Source: Ailurus styani
Taxonomy: Eukaryota > Chordata > Mammalia > Carnivora > Ailuridae
Reading direction: 5' to 3'
Length of the DNA: 64,000 nt
Assembly: GCA_002007465.1 (NCBI GenBank)
Contig: LNAC01000376.1
Span: 332,459-396,458 of the forward strand
In this document: positions 53,706 through 63,875 of the stretch, piece by piece
How the letters are laid out: every line of letters starts with the position of its first letter
Position numbering within the stretch: position 1 is the first letter of the stretch
The notes under the pieces: generated by a model
Databases searched by the model: none
Told to the model about the DNA's origin: nothing
What the model saw: only the letters and a program-made list of their open reading frames with translations
Position numbers and translations under genes: made by a program

Positions 53706-53971
53706 ATAGCTTCAGCCAAAAAGAAGTTTCACTGGAAGACCCTTGTGTGTTTTGAGGCTGAAGGAAGTGGAGGAAAGCACAAGATAAACTTGAGCCTCAG
53801 GAGCAACCTGTACCAAGGACTTGAACATCAGCACAAAATAAAACTGACTGCCATCTGGGATGAAGAGAACTTTTAAAGGTGCGTGTAGCTGGTGAGCAAT
53901 ATTAATTTCTTAAGCTGTCCAGGGTTTACCCAAATAAAATTCCAAACCCACCTTTAAAAACATTGCCCGCC

Positions 53972-54153
53972 TGGGGAGCCTGGGTGGTTCAGCCCATTAA
54001 GCATCTGCCTTCAGCTCAGGGGCTCAGGTCGTGATCTCAGCATCCTGAGATCCAGTCCTGAGTCCAGCCCCAGCAGGGAGTTTGCTTCTCCTTCTCACTC
54101 TCCCTCCTGCTCCCCACCTGGCTCATGCTTTCTCTCAAATAAATAAAATCTTT
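53972..54153 (+). mobile_element. Older Can-SINE, + strand
   Basis: TSD aaaaacattgcccgc (53956-53970) / aaaaacatgccctgc (54154-54168). The 'ctcaggg' segment is duplicated internally. Confidence 0.92.
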
Positions 54154-54169
54154 AAAAACATGCCCTGCT

Positions 54170-54477
54170 TCACTACAGCAAAAGAAACACTTTGCTTTAA
54201 TGCAGGGACAGCCTAAGAATAGCAAGCAAGCATTTGCAACTTTAACCACACTGGAGTCCTGATGCTGGTCTGGGTTTTCATCAAAGGCAAATACATAGTA
54301 GCTACAGAATCTGTTGGCCCATCAGAATGTTTCCTCTGGATCTTTGCTAAGTATCAGTCACTACGTGTACCAGGAAAAAGAAATGTATTACCCTTTCCGG
54401 CACTGTGTCAGAATGGAAAAACAAAATATACTAGTAATGAATAAATATTTTGAAGAGAGAGGACTTTGTATTTTTAA
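54170..54477. other. Nothing recognised
   Basis: Short unique-looking stretch before the L1 mosaic. Confidence 0.5.
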
Positions 54478-55025
54478 AGTATATTTTATTGAGATATAAT
54501 TGATAGAACAGTGTATGTTTAAAGTATACAGCATATTGATTTCATACATTTATATATTCCAATATGAAAAACACCATACTATTAGCTAACCTCTTGATCA
54601 TGTCACATAACTGTTTTTGGTGGTGGGAACAATGGAGAGCTAGTCTAGAGGTTTATAACCTGACATAGGTGACTATAATCACTATGCTGTGCATTGGGAC
54701 TTATTACCTACCGGTTGCCTTGGACCCTTAAACACCATCTCCCCAAATTCTACTCCCCCACCCCTACCCCTGATAAATACCATTCTACTCTGTTTTTTCA
54801 AGTTAGGCTTTTTTAGATTTCTTAGTATAATATTCTCAAGGTCTGTCCATGTTGTCATTGTTAGGATTTCTTCATTTGTCATGGCTGAATAATCTATTGT
54901 TTATGTATACATTGCATCATCTTTATGCATTCATCCCATTATAGAAAGGTAGTCAAATTTTGGTTATCTTGAATAATGCTGCAATGAACACGAGTGCAGA
55001 TAATTCTTAGACGCTATTTTTATCT

Positions 55026-55169
55026 TTTTTTTTTTTAAAGAAAACGTGTATTTGCCTCTATTTTGAACGGTGGGGGGGTGGTTAATTCTATGAACAACAT
55101 GGGGCTTGAACTCTTGACCCTGAGATCAAGACTTAAATGCTCTACTGACTAAGCCAGCTGGGCATCCCT
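55026..55169 (-). mobile_element. Old Can-SINE in L1, minus strand
   Basis: acatggggcttgaactcttg...ctgactaagccagctgggca. Confidence 0.75.
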
Positions 55170-55696
55170 CCAATGTTCTTCATTTCTACTAAATATATTT
55201 GACCTACATCAGTGTGTAAATTTAAGGTGTATAACATGGTAATTTGATAAATTTATGTATTGAAATTGGACTCTAATTGTAGCAATAATGAACACCTCTG
55301 TCACATTACATTTTCATTTTAGTGGTCAGAACAGTTAAATTCTAGTTTTTTAGCAAGATGTTTTCATTTTCCTTGGATTTTTCTCAGGAGTAGGATTGCT
55401 GGATCGTGTGTTAGTTGTATTTTTAACTTTCTGAGGAACTATCATAAGTTTTCTGCAGTGTTTGCACCAGTTTACGTTCCCAGCAATTGTGTGCAAGGCT
55501 TCCCTTTTCTGCAAATGTTTGCCAACATCTGTTTCTCTTCGAGGATCACCATTCCAGCAAGTGTGAGGTGACCGCTTATTACGGTTTGGTTTGCATTTCC
55601 CTGATGATGAGTAATATTCTTTCATGTATCTGCCACCTGTACATCTTTGGGAAAATGTCTCTTTAGATCCTCTACCCATTTTTTAAATTTTGTATT

Positions 55697-55817
55697 TTAA
55701 TTATTTTTTTAAGCAGGCTCCATAACCAGTGGGGTGTGAACTCAGGACCCTGACCTCAAGACCTGAGCTGATAACAAGAGTCAGACCCTTACCTGATTGA
55801 GCCACCCAGGCACCCCT
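55697..55817 (-). mobile_element. Old Can-SINE in L1, minus strand
   Basis: taagcaggctccataaccag...cctgattgagccacccaggc. Confidence 0.85.
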
Positions 55818-56142
55818 CCATTTTTGAAATCAAATTTGGGGGGGGGTTGATGTTGAGTTATATGAGTTCTGGATGCATTTTGGATTGCAATCCTAATCTG
55901 ATAAATGGTTTGCAAGTATTTTCTACCATTCAGTAAGTTGCCTTGTTCTGTTAGTCAAGTATAATTAACATAAAGTGGTGTTAGTTTCAGGTGTACAGCA
56001 TAAGAATTCAGCAATTCCATATGTTTCTCAGTGCTCATCAAGATAAGTGTACTCTTTATCCCCTTTAATCTCACCCATCCCTCTATCCACCTGCCCTCTG
56101 GCAACCACCATTTTGTTTTCTATATTTAAAAATCTCTTATGG

Positions 56143-56362
56143 TGGGTCCCTGGGTGGCTCAGTGGGTTAAAGCTGCTGCCTTCGGCTCAGGTCATGATCC
56201 CAGGGTCCTGGGATCGAGGCCCGCATCGGGCTCTCTGCTCAGCGGGGAGCCTGCTTCCTCCTCTGTCCTCTCTCTCTGCCTGCCTCTCTGCCTGCTTGTA
56301 ATCTCTCTGTGTCAAATGAATAAATAAAATCTTTAAAAAAAAAAATAAAAATAAAAATAAAT
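56143..56362 (+). mobile_element. Can-SINE, first of three in tandem
   Basis: Perfect TSD aaaaatctcttatgg (56128-56142 / 56363-56377). Confidence 0.96.
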
Positions 56363-56375
56363 AAAAATCTCTTAT

Positions 56376-56575
56376 GGTGCCTGGGTGGCTCAGTCAGTTA
56401 AGCATCTGCCTCTGACTCAGGTCATGATCCCCGGGTCCCGGGATGGAGCTTCAGGTCAGGCTCCCTGCTCAGCGAGGAGTCTGCTTCTCCCTCCATTTGC
56501 TGCTCCCCTTGCTCATCTTCTCTTGCTTGCTCTTTCATTCTGTCTCTCAAATAGATAAATAAATAAAATCATAAA
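56376..56575 (+). mobile_element. Older Can-SINE, second of three in tandem
   Basis: ggtgcctgggtggctcagtc...agataaataaataaaatcat; bounded by aaaatctctt on both sides. Confidence 0.92.
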
Positions 56576-56587
56576 AAAAATCTCTTG

Positions 56588-56770
56588 AGATGCCTGGGTG
56601 GCTCAGTCATTAAGGATCTGCCTTCAGCTCAGGTCATGTTCCCAGGGTCCTGGGATCGAGTTCTGTATCAGGCTCCTTGCTCAGCGGGAAGTCTGCTTCT
56701 CCATCTCTGCCTGCCACTTTGCTTGCTTGTGCTCTCTCTGTCTGAAAAACAAATAATCTTTTTAAAAAAT
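56588..56770 (+). mobile_element. Older Can-SINE, third of three in tandem
   Basis: gatgcctgggtggctcagtc...tgaaaaacaaataatctttt; again after aaaaatctctt. Confidence 0.92.
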
Positions 56771-56875
56771 CTTAATGGGTTTGACTTTCTTTGTTCAGTT
56801 TCACAATGAGTGAAATCACATGGTATTTGCCTTTCTCTGACTCACTTATTTAACTCAGCCTAGTAATCTCTAGCT
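56771..56875 (-). mobile_element. L1 3'-region piece, minus strand
   Basis: tcacaatgagtgaaatcaca...gcctttctctgactcactta is reverse L1 and continues the fragment ending at 56130 across the three SINEs. Confidence 0.75.
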
Positions 56876-56935
56876 CAGTAGCCAAAATATGGAAGCCACT
56901 CAGGGGTCTATCAGATGAATGGATTAAGATGTATT

Positions 56936-57120
56936 TGTGTGTGTGTGTGTGTGTGTGTGTGTATAACATATATACTGTGTGTATATATAACATATATACT
57001 GTGTATGTGTATAGCGTATATACTGTGTGTATATATATGTAACCTATACACTGTGTGTGTGTATATATATACGGTGTGTGTGTATATATACATGTACTGT
57101 GTGTGTATATATACACACAC
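56936..57120. repeat. Compound TG/TA microsatellite
   Basis: Pure (GT)n, then alternating tgtgtatata/catatatactgtg repeats that grew from the L1 'gatgtgg-tatatata' stretch. Confidence 0.95.
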
Positions 57121-57191
57121 AATGACGTATTAGCCATAAAAAACTAAATCTTGCCATTTGCCACAATGTGGATGGACCTAGAGGATATAAT

Positions 57192-57276
57192 TTTTTTTTA
57201 TTACTATTTGCCCCAGGGATACAGGTCTGTGAATCATCAGGCTTACACCTTTCACAGCAGTCACCAAAGCACAAAA
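57192..57276 (-). mobile_element. Non-U6 3' part of the chimera with poly(A)
   Basis: After the U6 T-run the minus strand continues GTGCTTTGGTGACTGCTGTG, then gtaagcctgatgattcacag and acctgtatccctggggcaaa, ending in AATAAAAAAAAA. The 'gattcacagacctgta-ccctgggg' motif is like carnivore L1 3' ends I remember. The poly(A) tract abuts the TSD copy. Confidence 0.75.
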
Positions 57277-57325
57277 AAAATATGGAACGATTCACGAATT
57301 TGTGTGTCATCCTTGCGCAGGGGCC

Positions 57326-57369
<44 letters not shown>

Positions 57370-57382
57370 TCGAAGCGAGCAC
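57277..57382 (-). pseudogene. U6 snRNA retrocopy (5' part of a chimeric insertion)
   Basis: Read on the minus strand from 57382: GTGCTCGCTTCGACAGCACA, then the invariant ACAGAGA box (57342-57336) and AGCATGGCCCCTGCGCA, to CGTTCCATATTTT. It is full length (about 106 nt) with three differences from the U6 I know: G>A near position 13, G>A near 80 and G>T near 93. U6 pairs with U4 and U2 in the spliceosome. This copy directly abuts a target-site duplication, so it has no native upstream U6 promoter and is best called a retropseudogene. Confidence 0.93.
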
Positions 57383-57405
57383 TAGAGGATATAATGTTAA
57401 GCATA

Positions 57406-58400
57406 GTTTGCCTTTCCATTTTTTTGTTATTTTTGCTGTGCTAAAATGTTTTAATTTGCTATAGTCCCGCTTGGTGGTAGTAGTGCTTATGCCTTTGGTG
57501 TCTTACCTGAAAAAAATGATCGTCAAAACCAGTGTCAAGGAGCGTCTTCCCTGTTTTCTTGTAGTAGTTTTACAGTATCTAGTCTTAGTTTTAAGTTCTT
57601 AATCCATTTTGAGTTAATTTTCATGACCGGTGTAAGATAGGAGTCCAACTTAAACTTTTGACACGCGGTTATCTGGTTTTCCTAATACTGTTTGTTAAGG
57701 AAACTGCTGAGTGTTCTTGACTCCCTTGTGAAGTATTAGTTGACTGATAAATAGTACCCAGAAATAAACCCCCTTGTTTATCGTGTATTTTTTTATGCTG
57801 TTAAAACTACTCTAGCTTTATAATATAGTAAGAAATCAGGACATGTGAAGTCTACAGTTTGGTTCTTTGACATGATCGCTTTACTACTTGGGGTCTTTTG
57901 TGGCTCTCTACAAATTTTAGCCAAGTTAACTCTATTTTTTGAAAAATGCCACTGGAACTTTAATAGGGAGTATATTGAATTTATAGGTGGTTTGGGGTAG
58001 TATGGATATTGTGACCATATTTTTCCAATCCAAGAACTTCTGGTATCTTTTTTGGCATTTGCTTATATTCAGTTTCATTGTTCAAAGTCTCAGTAGTCTC
58101 CTTGCACAGATCTTTAATTTCCTTAGTGGGGCGTATTCCTAAGTATTGTTTTTGATGCTGTCGTAAATGGGTTAGTTTTATTTTCAGATGTTTCATTGTT
58201 AGTCTATGGAAACATGACTGATTTTTTAAATTATATAGATAAATAATATACATCATGTAATATATGTGTTGTGTAGCTCTGCTGAAATCACTGATTAGTT
58301 CCAACCATTTTTTGTTGCATCTTGAAGGTTTTCTAGTCTCTCATCTGCAATAATGACCATTTTACTTACTTTGCCATTTAAATTATTTTTATTTCTTTTT
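57406..58400 (-). mobile_element. L1 fragment (ORF2 C-terminal side), minus strand
   Basis: aagttcttaatccattttga...gaccggtgtaagataggagt...gttatctggttttcctaata is reverse L1 ORF2. Frames are broken. Confidence 0.75.
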
Positions 58401-59012
58401 ATAATTGAAGTATACTTGACATAGAATTAGTTTCAGCTGTATGTCCTAGTGATTGAACGTCACCATACATCAGGAAGTACTCATGGTAAGTTACCTGTTA
58501 CCATCCAGCTGGAACAACATTATTGACTGTATTCTGTATGCTGTATTTTTCATCCCTGTGACTGACTTTATAACTGGAAGTTTATACCTCTTAATCTCCT
58601 TCACCTATTTGACCTATCCCCCCACTCTCCACCCCTTTGAAAAACACTAGTTTGTATTTCTCTGACTTAGTTTAGTATAATACCCTCCAAGTCCACCTAT
58701 GTTGTTGCAAATGACAAGATTCCATTTTTTTATGAGTAATCCCACACTCTGTATATATACTACACCTTTATTCGTTTATTGATAAACACTTGGGTTGCTT
58801 CCATATCTTGGCTATTGTCAGTAGTGCTGCAGTTAACATAAGGGTACATAAATCTTTTCAAATTGTTAGGTTTATTTTAGGTAAATACCCAGAATTGGAA
58901 TTGCTGAGTTATGTCCTATATCTGTTTTTAACTTTTGGGACACTCCATACTGTCTTCCACGGTGGCTGTACCAGTTTACATTACCCCCAATAGGGCCTGA
59001 GCACTCCCTTTT

Positions 59013-59203
59013 TTTTTAAAGATTTTATTTATTTATTTGACAGAGAGATTACAAGTAGGCAGAGAGGCAGGCAGAGAGACAAGGAGAGGAGGAAGCAGGC
59101 TCCCTGTTGAGCAGAGAGCCTGATGCGGGCCTCAATCCCAGGACGCTGAGATCATGACCTGAGCCGAAAGCAGAGGCTTTAACCCACTGAGCCACCCAGG
59201 CGC
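59013..59203 (-). mobile_element. Can-SINE, minus strand
   Basis: Perfect TSD cctgagcactccctttt (58996-59012 / 59204-59220). Confidence 0.97.
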
Positions 59204-59299
59204 CCTGAGCACTCCCTTTTGTCCACATCCTTGTTGCCCTTGATATTTCTTGTCTCTTTGATAGTAGTCATTTTGATGGATATATGGTGATCCCTCAGT

Positions 59300-59475
59300 G
59301 TGAGACAGAGCGCACATGCGTACACCTGAGGGGCTGAGGGGGAGAGAGAATCCCAAGCAAACTCCCTGCTGAGTGTGCAGCCTGATGTGGGGCTTGATCT
59401 CATAACCCTGAGATTATGACCTGAGCCAAAAATCAAGAGCCAGACAGTCAACTGACTGTGCCACCCAGGCACCCC
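59300..59475 (-). mobile_element. Older Can-SINE, minus strand
   Basis: gagagaatcccaagcaaact...aactgactgtgccacccagg; tail end decayed. Confidence 0.85.
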
Positions 59476-59494
59476 GTGGTGATTTTGGTTTACG

Positions 59495-59680
59495 TTTTTT
59501 TTAAGACTTTTTATTAATTTACTTGACAGCACAAGCAGGCAAAGTGGCAGGCAGAGAGCAAGGGAGAAGCAGGCTCCCCGCCAAGCGAGGAGCCTGACGC
59601 AAGGCTCGATCCCAGGACCCTAGGATCATGACCTGAGCCAAAGGCAGATGCTTAACTGACTGAGCCACCCAGGCGCCCCT
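59495..59680 (-). mobile_element. Can-SINE, minus strand
   Basis: Perfect TSD tggtgattttggtttac (59478-59494 / 59681-59697). The left copy lies just beyond the preceding SINE. Confidence 0.96.
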
Positions 59681-59869
59681 TGGTGATTTTGGTTTACATT
59701 TTTCTGATAAATAATATTGAGCATTTTTTCATCTGCCTATTCTGGCCATCTCTATGTCTTCTTTGGGGGGAAAAAAAAGTCTACTCAGTTCCTCAATCCA
59801 TTCCTATTTTTTTGTCTTCTGTAGTGAACTATAATTAACCTACAGTGTGGTATTCTGGGTGTACAACCT

Positions 59870-60650
59870 AAGCAGCCAGAGACGAGGTGTGGTGGTGCAG
59901 AAGCTGCTTCAGAGAGTGGGGGTTGGGTGGGGTGGGGCCACAGGAGGATGCCCGAGCGGGGCAAGCAGTGGGAGCAAGGTGGAGACAACGTTTCACCTTG
60001 TTCTTGTGTCTGGCCAGCTAGGCTGAGGTCAGGCAAGGAAAAGGCCATCTGTCAGCACTTCCATTTCTAGATAAAGCTCCTGCACATCCCTGTTCCTCCA
60101 GCAAACATCCTAAAATGGGTCCCTAAGTCTCCTGCACACAGAACCCACGTGCTCTTCAGACTCTCCTTGTGTGCTGGGTCTTGCACAGCGTACTGGCTCT
60201 GTAAGTGCGCACATGCCATTTCCTCCAGTTCTGCAGCTCTCCTGGACGTTAGCCCTCCTGATTTGCAAAGCCGGACCTGACAGGGCCACATCTGTCTGGT
60301 ACAGGACCCCCAGGGCCAAGGGCGCCTGGCGTGCTGGCCTGATCCCCTCAGTCCTTGGCACTCGCGATGGTCCCCTCCGCTGCTGGTGGCTTGCTGTGCC
60401 GAGGGTTTGGTTCCCCGCTGCATCTCTGCCCCTTCTGCACTGACCATCGTGGCCTTCTCTCGATGTCTTCGGCTGTAGGAGAGCTGTTCTTGCGGTCTTC
60501 AGCCATCAGCAGAGGGAGCTGAATTACTGGAGTTGTTGCCTCTGGGCGGGGGGGGGGGGGGCGANAATTACTGGAGTTGTTGCCTCTGGGCGGGGGGGGG
60601 GGAGGAGTGCACTCAGGATCCCTCTGCTGTCTCCCCCCGCCTCACTTTTA
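59870..60650. other. GC-rich segment of unknown nature between L1 blocks
   Basis: About 780 bp, clearly richer in G and C than its flanks, with overlapping open frames on both strands (126 codons minus at 60067-60447, 90 codons plus at 60171-60443). No domain, splice pattern or repeat family recognised. Ends in the G-run anomaly at 60548-60601. Confidence 0.45.
60565..60565. other. Single ambiguous base within a duplicated G-run
   Basis: N inside ggcganaatt. The 35-40 bp before it (aattactggagttgttgcct, ctgggcgggg) are repeated after it, which looks like an assembly or base-calling artefact. Confidence 0.8.
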
Positions 60651-61018
60651 TTTCCCTGTCATGACTAGTTACTCAGTCTAAAACTTGGAGCACTGTATGC
60701 AGTAAGTCCGGTGAGAGGGGACATCCGTGTGGTGTTCCTGACCTCAGAGCACAGCTTTTAGCTCCTCACCCTTGCAGTATACTAGTCACCGTGGGTTTTG
60801 TCTTTCACGTCCTTTATGTTCCTCCTATAATCATTCCATTGAGGGTTTTTATCATGAAAGGACAGTGTGTTTTGTGAAATGGTTTTTTATGTTGGTATTA
60901 ATGTGACTGAATTTTTACATTTCATTGTGCTGAATCACATTTATTCATTTGTGTACATCAAACCATCTCATCCCAGCGATGAATCAATCCCACTTGGTCA
61001 TGCTGTCTACTCCTTTTT

Positions 61019-61199
61019 TTTTAAGATTTTATTTATTTATTTGACAGAGATCACAAGTACGCAGAGAGGCAGGCAGAGAGGGGAGGAAACAGGCTCCCTG
61101 CTGAGCAGAGAGCCCGACGCGGGACTCGATCCCAGGACCCCAAGATCATGACCCAAGCCGAAGGCAGAGGCTTAACCCACTGAGCCACCCAGGCACCCC
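61019..61199 (-). mobile_element. Can-SINE in L1 ORF2, minus strand
   Basis: Perfect TSD tctactccttttt (61006-61018 / 61200-61212). Confidence 0.97.
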
Positions 61200-61653
61200 T
61201 CTACTCCTTTTTATGTGTGTAAAGTTTGTGGATATCTTGTTGAGAATTTTTGCATCTGTTGAGCAGGGATGTTGGTCTCTATTTGTAGTGTCCTTACCTG
61301 GCTTTGCTATCAGAGTAATGATGGCCTGGTAAAATGAGTTAGGAAGCTTTCCCACCTGAATTTTTTGGTAGAGTTTGAGGTTTAGTATGAATTCTTTAAA
61401 TATCAGGTCGCATTTACCAGTGAAGCCCTCCAGTCCTGAGGTTTTCTATGCGGGAAGATCTCTGACTACTGATTGAACCTTCTTCCTAGTAATTGGTCTG
61501 CTCAAACTTTGTTTCTTGCTGATTTAGTCTTTGTAGGTAGTATGTTACTATGAATGTATCCACTTCTTCTAGTTTATCCTACTTGTAGGCAAATAATGGC
61601 TCATAATATTAAGATCCTTTATATTTCTGTGATATCAGTTGTAATGTCTTTTT

Positions 61654-61846
61654 TTTTAAGATTTTATTTATTTATTTGACACAGAGAAATTACAAGTAGG
61701 CAGAGAGGCAGGCAGAAAGACAGGGAGAGGAGGAAGCAGGCTCCCCACTGAGCAGAGAGCCCGATGCGGGCCTCCATCCCAGGACACTGAGATCATGACC
61801 TGAGCCGAAAGCAGAGGCTTTAACCCACTGAGCCACCCAGGCGCCC
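61654..61846 (-). mobile_element. Can-SINE in L1, minus strand
   Basis: TSD tgtaatgtcttttt (61640-61653) / tgtaatgtctcttt (61847-61860). Confidence 0.96.
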
Positions 61847-62671
61847 TGTAATGTCTCTTTTACTTGTAATTTTATTTGAATCTTTTTTTTTTAGTCTAGT
61901 TAAAGGGTAGTCAGTTTTCTTTTTGAAAACCCAGTTTAATTTTTTTTCTATCTTTCTGATCTCTTGGGTTTTTTTTTTTATCTCTTCTATTTCCACTCTG
62001 ATCTTTGTTATTTCCTTCCTTCTGCTAACTTTGGTCTTTGTTCTTTATCTAGTTCTTTGAGGTATAAAGTTAGGTTTTTCAAGATTTTCCGATGTTCTTA
62101 ATATGTGCATTTAACACTATAAACTTCCATCTGAAAACTGTTTTTGCAGCATCCCATAAATTTTGTTATGTTTCGTTTCTGTTTGGATTTGTTTTGTTTA
62201 ATTGTATAAAAAGTTTTAAAAAGTACTCTTTGCCCCCACAGCTTTGCTGTGAAGTGCGGTTAATTTGCTCATACTGGTTGATTTTTTTTTTTTTTCTAGC
62301 TTTCCTTTCGTGATTTCTAGTTTCATACCATTGTGGGTGGAAGGAGATACCCCGTATGACTTCAGTCTACTTAAATTTGGTACACTTGTTTTTGTCATCC
62401 TACAATTTATCGTGGAGAAGGTTATGTATGTACTTGGGAAGAATGTATTCTGCTGTTGGTGTAATGTTCTATGAATGTCACATTAATTTGATCTAATGGA
62501 TCATTCAGGTCCAGTATTTACTTTGTTTTCTGTCTAGATGATTTATCCATTACTGAAAATAGGCTATTGAAGTCCCCTATTACTGTACATTTATTTCTCC
62601 CTTCAGATCTGGTAGTATTTGCATAATAGATTTCTGTGGTCTGTTGTTGGATGTCTATATACTTAGGATAT

Positions 62672-62696
62672 TTGTTTGTGTGTGTGTGTGTGTGTG
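62672..62696. repeat. (GT)n microsatellite
   Basis: Twelve GT units within L1. Confidence 0.95.
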
Positions 62697-63221
62697 ATTG
62701 ACCCTTTGTGTCTCGTTAGCATTTTTGGCTGATAAAGGTATAGTCATTTGTACTCTGATTTTTAGTTTCTACTTGGGCCTTTGTGTGTCCTTAAAGCAGA
62801 AGGGATTTTCTAGCAGGCAGCATGTAGTTGGGTCTTAGTTTTTTTTATATCTAGCCACTCTGCCTTCTGATTGGAGAATTCCATCAGTAGTGATCGGTAG
62901 AAACTGTACTAATGGTCTCAGTGTTTTCTGGTTGTTTCGTATTTCCATATTTTTTTCCACTTCTGTCTACATTTGTAAATAAGTGATGTTTTTTCCCCAT
63001 TGGTGGTAATGCCTGTTTGCCCTTTTTTTTATCTTGTATACATCTACTCTGTCTTTGTGGTTACCTTGAGGCTTCCAGAACACATAAATCAATTCATCTT
63101 AAGCTGACAGCAACTTTATCTACAAAAGCTTCACTCTTTCACTCCCCTTCTTTATATTTTTGATGTCCTTATTCACCTCTTATTCACCTCTTCTATATTG
63201 TTTATTCATTAACAGTTTTTT

Positions 63222-63390
63222 AAAGATATCATTTATTTGACAGCACAAGCAGGGGCAAGGGACAAAGAGAAAGGGAGAAGCAGGCTCCCCATTGGGCGGG
63301 GAGCCGGATGTGGGGCTCAGTCCCAGGACCCTGGGATCACAACCCAAACCGAAGGCAGGCGCTTAATCGACTGAGCCACCCAGGTGCCCC
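63222..63390 (-). mobile_element. Older Can-SINE in L1, minus strand
   Basis: taaagatatcatttatttga...atcgactgagccacccaggt. Flanks attaacagtttt / actaacaaattt. Confidence 0.9.
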
Positions 63391-63875
63391 CACTAACAAA
63401 TTTTAATACTTATAAATTTTAATACTTAGGTCTTTTTAGTACCATGAAGTAGTTAAGTACACCCTCCTTTTGCATAGTTTTTTACGTCTCACTGCGTATC
63501 TTTACCAGTGTGTTAGATACTTTCACATATTCTAATGTCACTGATGAGTGTCTTCACTTCAGCTTGAAGAACGCTGTTCGGCGTTTCTGGCAAGGCATCG
63601 TTAGTGGTGATGAACTCCGTCAGCGTTTGGTTGTCTAGGAGACTGGTTATTTCTCTTTCATACCTAAAGAATAACTTTGCAAGGTAGAGTATTCTTGGCT
63701 GATTATTTTTCCTTTGAACACTTTCAATATATTGTTATACTACCCTCAGGTCTGGAGGGTTTTTCTTCAGAGAAATCCACTAGCCTAATGGGAGTTCCTC
63801 TGGAGATGACAATCTGCTTGTCCCTGGCTGCTTTTAGGATTCCCTATCTTTGATTTTTTAACAATTTCATTACAG

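Larger units (their letters stand above)
54478..56130 (-). mobile_element. L1 mosaic, minus strand, split by old SINEs
   Basis: tattttattgagatataatt...ggttatcttgaataatgctg...gtttgcatttccctgatgat...aggtgtacagcataagaatt are reverse-strand L1 landmarks. No intact frame. More than one element is likely. Confidence 0.75.
57178..57395. repeat. Target-site duplication around the U6 chimera
   Basis: ctagaggatataat at 57178-57191 and again at 57382-57395; the first C of the right copy overlaps the complement of the first U6 base, so the duplication is 13-14 bp. Confidence 0.93.
56876..57405 (+). mobile_element. L1 3'-region piece in inverted (+) orientation, holding the U6 chimera
   Basis: gccaaaatatggaagccact...agatgaatggattaagatgt...aatcttgccatttgccacaa...gtggatggacctagaggata is forward L1, so this block is inverted relative to both neighbours. 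Interrupted at 57192-57381. Confidence 0.75.
58401..59795 (-). mobile_element. L1 fragments, minus strand, split by three SINEs
   Basis: ataattgaagtatacttgac...ttgggttgcttccatatctt...gggacactccatactgtctt are reverse L1 landmarks. Confidence 0.75.
60660..63860 (-). mobile_element. L1 ORF2 region and flanks, minus strand, decayed
   Basis: Reverse L1 landmarks are gtgagaggggacatccgtgt, attttgtgaaatg, tcccacttggtcatgctgtc, atccataaattttgttatg, ttctagtttcataccattgt and ttgaagtcccctattactgt. A short intact frame at 61206-61355 minus reads PNSFYQAIITLIAKPGKDTT, part of the L1 reverse-transcriptase domain. Stops, indels and three SINEs break the rest; not functional. Confidence 0.82.

Noticed and set aside
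57277..57382. Functional U6 snRNA gene
   Set aside because: The TSD starts at the first U6 base, so no PSE/TATA promoter came with it, and it is followed by a foreign 3' sequence and poly(A).
61146..61355. A live reverse transcriptase gene
   Set aside because: Only about 70 residues of L1 ORF2 are open; the flanks carry stops, indels and SINE insertions.
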